Shown: positions 56,032 to 64,000 of the stretch, piece after piece
Numbering within the stretch: the stretch's first letter is position 1
Layout of the letters: every line of letters starts with the position of its first letter
NCBI GenBank assembly: GCA_014651175.1
Contig: BMWJ01000001.1
Span: 806,001 to 870,000 of the forward strand
Reading direction: 5' to 3'
Length of the DNA stretch: 64,000 nt
DNA from: Streptomyces clavifer
GTDB lineage: Bacteria; Actinomycetota; Actinomycetes; Streptomycetales; Streptomycetaceae
The notes under the pieces: model-generated
Told to the model about the DNA's origin: nothing
Databases searched by the model: none
What the model saw: the letters and a program-made list of their open reading frames with translations, nothing else
Made by a program: the position numbers and the translations under genes

Positions 56032-58182
56032 ATGAAACCGACCGAGAGCGCCGCGGTGGTGTCGCGGCTGCGAGGTTTCGCGGGCCTCACTTCGAAAGTG
56101 GGGGCCGTCGTCGTGGCGGTCGCCGCCGTCCAGCTGGCGACCGGCTTCTACCGGACGGTCCGCGACGGACACGCACTCTTCCCGGACGGCACAGCGGGCT
56201 GGTCGCTCGCCCTGCTCACCGGGATCATCGTCGGGCATCTGGTGGCCCTCGGGCGCGACCGCTGGTGGGGCGGCACCGGTTCCGGTGCCGCCCTCACCCT
56301 TGCGGTGCTGCTGCTCTACGGCTGGGTGCCCGCCGGCCTGGTCAGCCTCGTCGTCGTGGTGCTCGTCGGCACGGCCAGGCGGCACCGCTGGCGGCAGGGC
56401 CTGCTGCACGGCGCCGTCGACATACTCGGCATAGGGGCCGCCGCGCTCGTCCTGTCCGCGTTCGGGAACGTACCGACCGTCGAGGACCCCTGGCAGCCAC
56501 TCCACTGGGGCATCGGCGCCGTACCGGAAGTCCTGCTCGCCGCGTCGACGTACCTCCTCGTCACCCGGGCCCTGCTCTGGTGCGCACAGGCGTCCCAGAG
56601 CGGCGGGCTGCCGACGATCGCCCGCACGGCGCTCCTGCGTCAGGGACTCGTCGCGGTCGCCCTGCTCGGCATCGCCCCGCTCATCTGTGTCGTGGCCTCG
56701 GCCGTGCCCGTGCTGCTGCCGCTCTTCGCCATCCCGCTGATCGCCCTCGACTCCACGCTCTGGATCGCCCGCGCACGGGCCGAGGAGCAGCTGAGGGATC
56801 CTCTGACCGGTCTGCCCAACCGTCAGTGGCTGCTGGAGAGGACGTGGACGGCGCTGGAGGAGGCCGGGAACACCGGCACCAGATCGGCCCTCGTCCTCAT
56901 CGACCTCGACCGGTTCCGCGCCGTCAACGACACCCTCGGCCACCTGGCCGGGGACCGGCTCCTGCTCCAGATCGCCGACCGGCTGCGGATCGCCCTGCCG
57001 CGCGGGGCGGAGGCCGCGCGGCTGGGCGGCGACGAGTTCGCCGTACTGCTGCCGACCGCGGACTCCATCACCAGCGCCCAGCGCGTGGCACGCCACCTGG
57101 TCGCCGAGCTCTCCTCGCCCCTCGACCTCGACGGGCTCACGCTGGTGCTGGAGGCGAGCGCCGGTGTCGCGGTGCACCCCGACCACGCGCTGGACGCCGA
57201 AGGGCTGCTGCGGCGGGCGGACGTGGCCATGTACCAGGCCAAGCGGGACCGCACGGGCGTCGAGGTGTACGAGTCGAAGCGGGACAGCAACACCCCCGAC
57301 CGCCTCGGTCTTCTGGGTGATCTCCGCCGTGCCCTGGACGCCCGGGAGGTGGAGCTCCACTACCAGCCGAAGGTCCGCTTCGACGGCCAGGTCGCCGGCC
57401 TCGAGGCGCTCGTACGCTGGGTGCATCCGGAGCGGGGGAGAGTCCCCCCGGACGAGTTCATCGCGATCGCGGAATCGTCCGGTCTGATGCCGCACCTCAC
57501 CGAGTACGTGCTGGAGACGGCGCTCGCCCAGGTGGCCCGGTGGCGGGCGCAGGGACTGTTCGTGCCCGTCGCCGTCAACGTGTCGCCGCGCGACGTCCAC
57601 ACACCTGGCTTCGCGGGCAGCGTCGCCGCCCGGCTCGCCCGGCACGGCGTCCCGGCCGGTGCGCTGCAGCTGGAGATAACCGAGCACGTCCTGCTGGAGG
57701 ACCCGCAGCGGGCCGCCGACACCCTGGCCGGCCTGACCGGGCACGGGGTGAAGATGTCACTCGACGACTTCGGCACCGGCTACTCCTCCCTGGTCCACCT
57801 CCGCAAGCTGCCGGTCAGCGAACTGAAGATCGACCGCTCGTTCGTGGCCCGGCTGGCCGTCGACAACGAGGACGCGGAGATCGTCCGCTGCACCATCGAC
57901 CTGGCCCACTCGCTCGGCCTGCTCGTCGTCGCCGAGGGCGTCGAGGACGACGAGACCTGGGAACGGCTGCGGGACCTGCGCTGCGACGCGGTGCAGGGGT
58001 GGCTCGTCGCCGCCGCGATGCCGCCGCAGGAGACGACGGCCTGGCTGCGGGCGCGTGGCGAACACGGGTGGCGGCGGCCCGCGGAGCTGGCGGCCGCGGC
58101 CGCCGCGGCGGCGGCGATGCAGCCCGAGGCGGAGCAGCAGCGCCCGGCCGGGAGAGCGGTGACCGGCCCGGCGACGGCCTGA
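56032..58182 (+). CDS. rmdB: Membrane GGDEF-EAL cyclic-di-GMP protein (RmdB-like)
   Basis: 716 aa. About eight to ten hydrophobic segments (20-245) precede a GGDEF domain with intact RLGGDEFAVLL and no RxxD inhibitory site, then an EAL domain. The EAL residues are complete: GLEALVRW, VNVSPRD, LEITEH, DDFGTGYSSL, LKIDRSF, VVAEGVED. It should therefore be an active phosphodiesterase, possibly also a cyclase. Topology and position next to ligA and gatC match RmdB of S. coelicolor and S. venezuelae, which times development. ATG 56032 has GAGAGG 5 nt upstream. The C-terminus is an Ala/Gln-rich tail. Confidence 0.9.
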   Translation: MKPTESAAVVSRLRGFAGLTSKVGAVVVAVAAVQLATGFYRTVRDGHALFPDGTAGWSLALLTGIIVGHLVALGRDRWWGGTGSGAALTLAVLLLYGWVPAGLVSLVVVVLVGTARRHRWRQGLLHGAVDILGIGAAALVLSAFGNVPTVEDPWQPLHWGIGAVPEVLLAASTYLLVTRALLWCAQASQSGGLPTIARTALLRQGLVAVALLGIAPLICVVASAVPVLLPLFAIPLIALDSTLWIARARAEEQLRDPLTGLPNRQWLLERTWTALEEAGNTGTRSALVLIDLDRFRAVNDTLGHLAGDRLLLQIADRLRIALPRGAEAARLGGDEFAVLLPTADSITSAQRVARHLVAELSSPLDLDGLTLVLEASAGVAVHPDHALDAEGLLRRADVAMYQAKRDRTGVEVYESKRDSNTPDRLGLLGDLRRALDAREVELHYQPKVRFDGQVAGLEALVRWVHPERGRVPPDEFIAIAESSGLMPHLTEYVLETALAQVARWRAQGLFVPVAVNVSPRDVHTPGFAGSVAARLARHGVPAGALQLEITEHVLLEDPQRAADTLAGLTGHGVKMSLDDFGTGYSSLVHLRKLPVSELKIDRSFVARLAVDNEDAEIVRCTIDLAHSLGLLVVAEGVEDDETWERLRDLRCDAVQGWLVAAAMPPQETTAWLRARGEHGWRRPAELAAAAAAAAAMQPEAEQQRPAGRAVTGPATA

Positions 58183-58385
58183 GGACACGCACCGGGGTGG
58201 CCCCGGTGGGGGCGTGAGCACGGGTGCCGGGGTGGGCCGGTGGCTGTTTTGTCCTCAATCGCGGTGAGGGCTCGGCGCGGCCGGAGCGGGGTCACCGGGC
58301 CGCAGCCGGGACAGCAGGCGGGGCAGTGGGCCGCGACCCCATAGGATTGGGCGAAAACCGCACACCAACCCCTGAGGATCGCTGC

Positions 58386-58682
58386 ATGCCTGGCATCACG
58401 CGCGAGGAGGTCGCCCACCTCGCCCGGCTGGCGCGTCTGGAGCTGAAGGGCGAAGAGCTCGAGCACTTCGCCGGTCAGCTCGACGACATCATCGGCGCGG
58501 TCGCCCGCGTCTCCGAGGTCGCCGACCAAGACGTACCGCCGACCTCCCACCCGCTGCCGCTGACGAACGTCATGCGCGCGGACGAGGTCCGTCCGTCTCT
58601 CACCCCCGCGCAGGCACTCTCCGGCGCCCCGGCCCAGGAGCAGCAGCGTTTCAAGGTGCCGCAGATCCTGGGGGAGGACTAA
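58386..58682 (+). CDS. gatC: Asp/Glu-tRNA amidotransferase subunit C
   Basis: 98 aa. [20 protein letters not shown] at the N-terminus and [19 protein letters not shown] in the centre are typical of GatC, which stabilises the GatA-GatB interface. TAGGAT at about 58342 may be the operon -10 box, and GAGGAT lies 7 nt before ATG 58386. It is the first gene of gatC-gatA-small ORF-gatB, with gatA 5 bp behind. Confidence 0.96.
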   Translation: MPGITREEVAHLARLARLELKGEELEHFAGQLDDIIGAVARVSEVADQDVPPTSHPLPLTNVMRADEVRPSLTPAQALSGAPAQEQQRFKVPQILGED

Positions 58683-58687
58683 CAGCC

Positions 58688-60190
58688 ATGACGGACATCA
58701 GCATCATCATCAAGCTCACCGCGGCCGAGACCGCCGCGAAGATCGCCTCCGGCGAGCTGACGGCCGTCGAGGTCACCGAGGCCCACCTGGCCCGGATCGA
58801 CGCCGTCGACGAGAAGGTCCACGCCTTCCTGCACGTCGACCGCGAGGGTGCGCTCGCGCAGGCCCGCGCCGTCGACGCCAAGCGTGAGGCGGGCGAGAAG
58901 CTCGGCCCGCTGGCCGGCGTCCCGCTCGCGCTCAAGGACATCTTCACCACGCAGGACATGCCGACGACCGTCGGTTCGAAGATCCTCGAGGGTTGGGTCC
59001 CGCCGTACGACGCGACCCTCACCAAGAAGCTGAAGGCGGCCGACGTCGTCATCCTCGGCAAGACCAACATGGACGAGTTCGCCATGGGGTCCTCCACCGA
59101 GAACAGCGCGTACGGTCCGACCGGCAACCCCTGGGACCTCACCCGCATCCCGGGCGGCTCCGGCGGCGGCTCCGCCGCGGCGCTGGCCTCCTTCGAGGCG
59201 CCGCTGGCCATCGGCACGGACACCGGCGGCTCCATCCGCCAGCCCGCCGCCGTCACCGGCACCGTCGGCGTCAAGCCCACCTACGGCGGCGTCTCCCGAT
59301 ACGGCATGGTCGCCTTCTCCTCCTCCCTCGACCAGGGCGGCCCCTGTGCCCGTACGGTCCTGGACGCGGCGCTGCTGCACGAGGTGATCGCCGGACACGA
59401 CCCGATGGACTCGACGTCCATCGACGCCCCGGTCCCGCCGGTCGTCGAGGCCGCGCGCAACGGCTCCGTCCAGGGCATGCGCGTCGGTGTCGTCAAGCAG
59501 TTCGCGGGCGAGGGCTACCAGGCCGGTGTCGTCCAGCGCTTCAACGAGTCGGTCGAGCTGCTGAAGTCGCTCGGCGCCACGGTCGTCGAGCTGGACTGCC
59601 CGTCCTTCGACCTCGCCCTTTCGGCGTACTACCTGATCGCGCCGTCCGAGTGCTCCTCGAACCTGGCCCGGTTCGACGCCATGCGCTACGGCCTGCGCGT
59701 CGGCGACGACGGCACCCGGTCCGCCGAGGACGTCACCGCCCTCACCCGTGAGGCGGGCTTCGGCGACGAGGTCAAGCGCCGCATCATCCTCGGTACGTAC
59801 GCGCTCAGCTCCGGCTACTACGACGCGTACTACGGATCGGCCCAGAAGGTCCGCACCCTCATCACCCAGGACTTCGAGAAGGCCTTCGAGCAGGTGGACG
59901 TCATCGTCTCCCCGACGACGCCCACCACCGCCTTCCCGATCGGCGAGCGCGCCGACGACCCGATGGCGATGTACCTCGCGGACCTGTGCACCATCCCGAC
60001 CAACCTCGCCGGAAACTCCGCCATGTCGCTCCCCTGCGGTCTGGCTCCGGAGGACGGCCTGCCGGTCGGACTGCAGATCATCGCCCCCGCCATGAAGGAC
60101 GACCGGCTGTACAAGGTCGGAGCAGCCGTCGAGGCCGCTTTCGTGGAAAAGTGGGGGCACCCGCTGCTTGAGGAGGCTCCGTCACTATGA
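58688..60190 (+). CDS. gatA: Asp/Glu-tRNA amidotransferase subunit A
   Basis: A 500-aa amidase-signature enzyme that frees ammonia from glutamine for transamidation of mischarged Glu-tRNA(Gln) or Asp-tRNA(Asn). The catalytic Ser-cisSer-Lys region is PLALKDIF (Lys), [16 protein letters not shown] and [13 protein letters not shown] (nucleophile Ser). Full family length. Its TGA overlaps the ATG of the following 80-aa gene (ATGA). Confidence 0.97.
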   Translation: MTDISIIIKLTAAETAAKIASGELTAVEVTEAHLARIDAVDEKVHAFLHVDREGALAQARAVDAKREAGEKLGPLAGVPLALKDIFTTQDMPTTVGSKILEGWVPPYDATLTKKLKAADVVILGKTNMDEFAMGSSTENSAYGPTGNPWDLTRIPGGSGGGSAAALASFEAPLAIGTDTGGSIRQPAAVTGTVGVKPTYGGVSRYGMVAFSSSLDQGGPCARTVLDAALLHEVIAGHDPMDSTSIDAPVPPVVEAARNGSVQGMRVGVVKQFAGEGYQAGVVQRFNESVELLKSLGATVVELDCPSFDLALSAYYLIAPSECSSNLARFDAMRYGLRVGDDGTRSAEDVTALTREAGFGDEVKRRIILGTYALSSGYYDAYYGSAQKVRTLITQDFEKAFEQVDVIVSPTTPTTAFPIGERADDPMAMYLADLCTIPTNLAGNSAMSLPCGLAPEDGLPVGLQIIAPAMKDDRLYKVGAAVEAAFVEKWGHPLLEEAPSL

Positions 60191-60429
60191 GCGCAATGGC
60201 TAAGAAGGCCAAGAACTTCAAGAAGTCCAAGTCCGGCGTGTACGTGTCCCTGGGCACCACCGCCTTCGGCGCACTCAGCGTCGTCAAGCAGGCGAGGATG
60301 GCCCGCCAGGACAGCGACACGCTGCGCCTGATCGACGCCGCGGTCTCCGCCGCCGCGATCGTGACCGGACTCGCGATTCTCTACCGCGAACTCAAGCGTC
60401 TCGGCGACGACGACGTCCTGCTGGGCTGA
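60187..60429 (+). CDS. 80-aa membrane protein inside the gat operon
   Basis: Starts within the last codons of gatA (ATGA overlap) and ends 16 bp before gatB, so it is cotranslated. The basic N-terminus ([18 protein letters not shown]) is followed by one amphipathic segment and one hydrophobic helix ([19 protein letters not shown]), with an acidic end (GDDDVLLG). I know no function. A conserved position between gatA and gatB in Streptomyces would argue for a link to the amidotransferase or its membrane association. Confidence 0.85.
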   Translation: MSAMAKKAKNFKKSKSGVYVSLGTTAFGALSVVKQARMARQDSDTLRLIDAAVSAAAIVTGLAILYRELKRLGDDDVLLG

Positions 60430-60445
60430 GAGGGAAAGTTTCACC

Positions 60446-61954
60446 GTGACTGTCATCGACCTGGAGTCGTACGAGGACGCCCTCGCGACGTACGACCCCG
60501 TCATGGGCCTCGAGGTCCATGTCGAGCTCGGCACCAAGACCAAGATGTTCTGCGGGTGCTCCACCGAGCTCAAGCAGGACGCCAACTCGCAGACCTGCCC
60601 GGTCTGCCTCGGGCTGCCCGGCGCGCTGCCGGTCGTCAACGAGATCGGCATCGAGTCCGCCGTCAAGATCGGGCTCGCGCTGAACTGCGAGATCGCCGAG
60701 TGGTGCCGCTTCGCCCGGAAGAACTACTTCTATCCGGACATGCCGAAGAACTTCCAGACCTCGCAGTACGACGAGCCGATCGCCTTCGACGGCTATCTGG
60801 ACGTCCAGCTGGAGGACGGTGAGATCTTCCGCGTGCAGATCGAGCGCGCCCACATGGAGGAGGACACCGGCAAGTCGACGCACGTCGGCGGTGCCACCGG
60901 CCGCATCCACGGCGCCTCGCACTCGCTGCTCGACTACAACCGTGCGGGCATCCCGCTCATCGAGATCGTCACCAAGCCGATCGAGGGGGCCGGCGCACGT
61001 GCCCCCGAGGTCGCCAAGGCGTACGTCGCCGAGCTCCGCGAGCTCATCAAGGCACTCGGTGTCTCGGAGGCCCGGATGGAGATGGGCCAGATGCGCTGCG
61101 ACGTGAACCTGTCGCTGCGTCCCCACGGCACCGAGAAGTTCGGTACGCGCTCCGAGACGAAGAACGTCAACTCGTTGCGTTCCGTCGAGCGCGCCGCCCG
61201 CTTCGAGATCCAGCGCCACGCCGCGGTGCTGAACTCCGGCGGGACGATCGTGCAGGAGACCCGGCACTTCCACGAGGAGGACGGCTCCACCACGGCCGGC
61301 CGCATCAAGGACAACGCCGAGGACTACCGCTACTTCCCCGAGCCCGACCTGGTGCCGGTCGCGCCGGCCCGCGCCTGGGTCGAGGAGCTCCGCCAGGGGC
61401 TCCCCGAGCTGCCGCGGCTGCGCCGTAAGCGGCTCAAGGACGAGTGGGGCGTCAACGAGCACGACATGCAGTCCATCCTGAACGCGGGGGCGGTCGACCT
61501 GATCGTCGCCACCACGGACGCGGGCGCCCCCTCCGACCAGGCCCGCAAGTGGTGGATGGGCGAGCTCGCCCGTAACGCCAACGAGACCGGCCGCAGCCTG
61601 GACGAGCTGCCCGTCACCCCGGCGCAGGTCGCCCGGGTGGCCGAGCTCGTCACCTCCGGCGACCTCAACGACAAGCTGGCGCGCCAGGTCCTGGAGGGTG
61701 TCCTCGCGGGCGAGGGCGACCCGGACACCGTCGTCGAGAAGCGCGGTCTGAAGGTCGTCTCGGACGAGGGCGCGCTGGGCACCGCGGTCGACGAGGCCAT
61801 CGCGGGCAACGCCGCGATCGCCGACAAGATCCGCGGTGGCAAGGTCGCCGCGGCGGGTGCGCTGGTCGGGGCGGTCATGAAGGCCACCCGCGGCCAGGCG
61901 GACGCGGCGCGGGTGCGCGAGCTGATCCTGGAGAAGCTCGGCGTCGAGGGCTGA
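60446..61954 (+). CDS. gatB: Asp/Glu-tRNA amidotransferase subunit B
   Basis: 502 aa, the tRNA-binding kinase subunit that phosphorylates Glu or Asp on t[23 protein letters not shown] and [17 protein letters not shown] hold the zinc-binding cysteines. [15 protein letters not shown] and the [14 protein letters not shown] motif are conserved, with the YqeY-type tail ([19 protein letters not shown]) at the end. The GTG at 60446 is preceded by GAGAGGGAAAG. Last gene of the operon, followed by a terminator. Confidence 0.97.
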   Translation: MTVIDLESYEDALATYDPVMGLEVHVELGTKTKMFCGCSTELKQDANSQTCPVCLGLPGALPVVNEIGIESAVKIGLALNCEIAEWCRFARKNYFYPDMPKNFQTSQYDEPIAFDGYLDVQLEDGEIFRVQIERAHMEEDTGKSTHVGGATGRIHGASHSLLDYNRAGIPLIEIVTKPIEGAGARAPEVAKAYVAELRELIKALGVSEARMEMGQMRCDVNLSLRPHGTEKFGTRSETKNVNSLRSVERAARFEIQRHAAVLNSGGTIVQETRHFHEEDGSTTAGRIKDNAEDYRYFPEPDLVPVAPARAWVEELRQGLPELPRLRRKRLKDEWGVNEHDMQSILNAGAVDLIVATTDAGAPSDQARKWWMGELARNANETGRSLDELPVTPAQVARVAELVTSGDLNDKLARQVLEGVLAGEGDPDTVVEKRGLKVVSDEGALGTAVDEAIAGNAAIADKIRGGKVAAAGALVGAVMKATRGQADAARVRELILEKLGVEG

Positions 61955-62037
61955 ACGGGTGGGGCGCGGGGGCGGACACTGCCCCCGGAGCGTCCCGAGC
62001 CGGGGCCCAGGCCGTCGGCGGACCTGTGTGAACGAAA

Positions 62038-62073
62038 GGGCGGTGCACCCCGGACCACGGGGGTGCACCGCCC
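62038..62073 (+). terminator. Terminator of gat operon
   Basis: Perfect 14-bp arms GGGCGGTGCACCCC (62038-62051) and GGGGTGCACCGCCC (62060-62073), 84 bp past the gatB stop. Confidence 0.8.
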
Positions 62074-62239
62074 TCCGTGTGACCGCTGTGGCTACCGTCA
62101 AGTCCTGTGACCATGGCCACGAAAAGGGCAAATGATCACGATTGGCTGACAGAGTGAGGCATCTCAGGTCATGCGACCTTTGCGGGATGTTCCCCCTTAT
62201 GTCCCCGCGCGGGTCCACGAACCCTCAGGAGCACCTCCG

Positions 62240-64000
62240 TTGGCCGCCATCGCACGCTGGTGTCTCAGGCACCGCCTCGCCGCCGTCCTCATCTGGCTGA
62301 TCGCCCTCGGCGGCGCCGCCACCGCGGCCGGCTTCGCGGGGTCCGCGTACTCCAACGACTACGAGGTGCCCGGCACCGAGTCGGGCCGCGCGGGTGAGCT
62401 CCTCCAGGAGGGGTTCACCGATCTCGGCGGCGACACCGACACGGTGGTCTGGCACACCGAGGGCCCCACCGTCCGCGCCACCGACGTCGAACGGACGATG
62501 ACCAGGACACTGGCGGCCATCGAGGCCCTGCCCGGCGTCGGGGACGTCACCGGCCCCTACGGTGCGGCCGGCAACGGGCAGGTCAGCGCGGACAGCCGTA
62601 CCGCCTACGCCACGATCACCTTCGACCACCGGGCCGACGAGATCCCGCAGGAACAGGCGCAGGCCGTTGTCGACACCGCGAAGGAGGCCGCGAGCGACGG
62701 GCTCCAGGTCGAGCTCGGCGGCACCGCCGTCGCCCTGACCGAGGCACCGGCCCTCCACCTCAGCGAGGCCATCGGGGTCGTCGTCGCCGCCCTGGTCCTC
62801 TTCCTCGCCTTCGGCTCGCTCGCCGCCAGCCTGCTGCCCGTCGCCACCGCCCTCGTCTCCGTCGGGACGGCGTACGCGGGCATCGTGCTGCTCGGGCACG
62901 TCATGACCGTCGCCGACTTCGCACCGATGCTGGGCATGCTCATCGGTCTCGGTGTCGGCATCGACTACGCGCTGTTCATCGTCACCCGGCACCGCACCGG
63001 ACTGCGCCGCGGCCTGTCCGTCCCCGAGGCCGCACAGAACGCCGTAGTCACCACCGGGCGCGCCGTCGTCTTCGCCGGAGCCACCGTCTGCGTCGCCCTG
63101 CTCGGCATGCTGGTCCTGCGGCTCGGCTTCCTCAACGGCGTCGCCATCGCCGCGTCCCTCACCGTGGTGCTGACCGTCGCCGCGTCCGTGACCCTGCTGC
63201 CCGCCCTGCTCTCCTTCATCGGCATGCGGGCGCTGAGCCGGCGCGAGCGCAGGCAGCTCGCCGAGCACGGACCGCAGCCCGAACGGACCACCGGCTTCGC
63301 GGCCCGCTGGTCCGCGTTCGTCGAACGGCACCCCAAGCTGCTCGGAGCGGTCGCCGCCGCCGTCATGGCGGTGCTCGCCCTGCCCACCCTCGGGCTGCAC
63401 CTGGGCACCTCCGACCAGGGCAACAACCCCGCCACGGCGACCACCCGGCAGGCGTACGACCTGCTGGCCGACGGGTTCGGCCCCGGTGTCAACGGGCCGC
63501 TGACGATCGCCGCCCACCTCGACGGAGCCGACGACCGGCTCGCCCTGGACGGCCTGCCCGGCGTGCTGCGGGACACCGACGGTGTCGCCTCCGTGAGCCC
63601 GGTCACGTACAACAGCAGCGGCGACACGGCGTTCGTCACCGTCGTCCCGGAGTCCGCCCCGCAGTCCCAGCGGACCAGCGAACTCGTCGACCGGCTGCGC
63701 GACGACGTCCTGCCGCCGGTACAGGACCACACGTCCCTCCAGGTCCACGTGGGCGGTGTGACCGCCAGCTACGACGACTTCGCCGAGATCATCATCGGCA
63801 AGCTCCCGCTCTTCGTCGGGGTCGTCATCGGCCTCGGCTGCCTGCTCCTGCTGCTGGCCTTCCGGTCCCTCGCCATCCCGCTGAAGGCGGCCGTGATGAA
63901 CGTGGCCGCCGTCGCCGCCTCGTTCGGGGTCGTCGTCGCGGTCTTCCAGTGGGGCTGGGGCAGCGAACTGCTGGGACTCGGCAGCGCGGGCCCGATCGAG
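62240..64000 (+). CDS. MMPL/RND-family transporter (truncated by window end)
   Basis: 587 residues are visible with no stop. An N-terminal helix (RLAAVLIWLIALGGAATAAG), a large external loop, then clustered helices with GMLIGLGVGIDYALFIVTRHR, the Asp-Tyr pair used for proton coupling in MMPL proteins. A second half starts near residue 355 (HPKLLGAVAAAVMAVLALP). Actinobacterial MMPL proteins export lipids or other hydrophobic compounds. TTG at 62240 has AGGAG 8 nt upstream. The rest lies right of the window. Confidence 0.92.
   Translation, partial: MAAIARWCLRHRLAAVLIWLIALGGAATAAGFAGSAYSNDYEVPGTESGRAGELLQEGFTDLGGDTDTVVWHTEGPTVRATDVERTMTRTLAAIEALPGVGDVTGPYGAAGNGQVSADSRTAYATITFDHRADEIPQEQAQAVVDTAKEAASDGLQVELGGTAVALTEAPALHLSEAIGVVVAALVLFLAFGSLAASLLPVATALVSVGTAYAGIVLLGHVMTVADFAPMLGMLIGLGVGIDYALFIVTRHRTGLRRGLSVPEAAQNAVVTTGRAVVFAGATVCVALLGMLVLRLGFLNGVAIAASLTVVLTVAASVTLLPALLSFIGMRALSRRERRQLAEHGPQPERTTGFAARWSAFVERHPKLLGAVAAAVMAVLALPTLGLHLGTSDQGNNPATATTRQAYDLLADGFGPGVNGPLTIAAHLDGADDRLALDGLPGVLRDTDGVASVSPVTYNSSGDTAFVTVVPESAPQSQRTSELVDRLRDDVLPPVQDHTSLQVHVGGVTASYDDFAEIIIGKLPLFVGVVIGLGCLLLLLAFRSLAIPLKAAVMNVAAVAASFGVVVAVFQWGWGSELLGLGSAGPIE

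Overview
The window reads as core chromosome of a Streptomyces or close relative. G+C is very high, third codon positions are almost always G or C, GTG and TTG starts are frequent, and the gene content is typical of the genus: Tat- and lipobox-type secreted proteins, an RsbW-like kinase, NarL-type two-component genes, gatCAB beside ligA and a GGDEF-EAL protein, and a riboswitch-led glycine cleavage operon. Fifty-three protein genes are called; the last runs off the right edge.

Layout. 1-7865: a heterodimeric ABC exporter (minus strand), then an ABC-2 efflux pump with its own histidine kinase and response regulator (plus). 7874-19675: glycogen debranching enzyme glgX, two tandem L,D-transpeptidase lipoproteins, an enoyl-CoA hydratase, an RsbW-like kinase, a deacetylase/beta-propeller pair, a 71-aa EF-hand protein and a large secreted PGRP-type amidase. 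19844-26909: an accessory-looking stretch with a GntR-linked ABC transporter behind a perfect inverted-repeat operator, then an orphan RimK-like ATP-grasp ligase, an MFS exporter and a divergent GNAT-fold transferase. 26942-28956: a 2-kb cassette with an AbiE-type (type IV) toxin-antitoxin pair, bounded by perfect 64-bp direct repeats of the 3' end of sdaA. 28892-33580: sdaA, glyA, gcvH and gcvT, led by a tandem glycine riboswitch. 33795-42655: a P-loop ATPase, two SseB-family proteins and a five-gene peptide/nickel-type ABC importer whose last ATPase has a 140-aa low-complexity tail. 42702-48613: a TRIC-like membrane protein, a thioesterase, a FabR-like TetR regulator, two small membrane proteins, a cysteine desulfurase and a Tat-exported amidase. 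48675-64000: mnmA, an alpha/beta hydrolase, a DUF427 protein, a LOG-family protein, an SDR, a MetE-like protein, ligA, the GGDEF-EAL protein, gatC-gatA-small membrane protein-gatB, and a truncated MMPL transporter.

How the genes work together. gcvT, gcvH, glyA and sdaA interconvert and degrade glycine and serine, and two proteins named for serine sensitivity lie just beyond. The cysteine desulfurase next to mnmA fits sulfur supply for tRNA 2-thiouridine. gatCAB makes Gln-tRNA(Gln)/Asn-tRNA(Asn) by transamidation. Several secreted enzymes (two L,D-transpeptidases, two amidases, a deacetylase-like protein) act on the cell envelope.

The most notable find is the AbiE cassette. Its borders duplicate exactly the end of sdaA, including the codon for the C-terminal cysteine, and no integrase lies between them. 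This is the signature of site-specific insertion into the 3' end of a protein gene by a minimal, possibly trans-mobilised, defence element. The ATP-grasp/MFS/GNAT group is the second candidate for an undescribed function.
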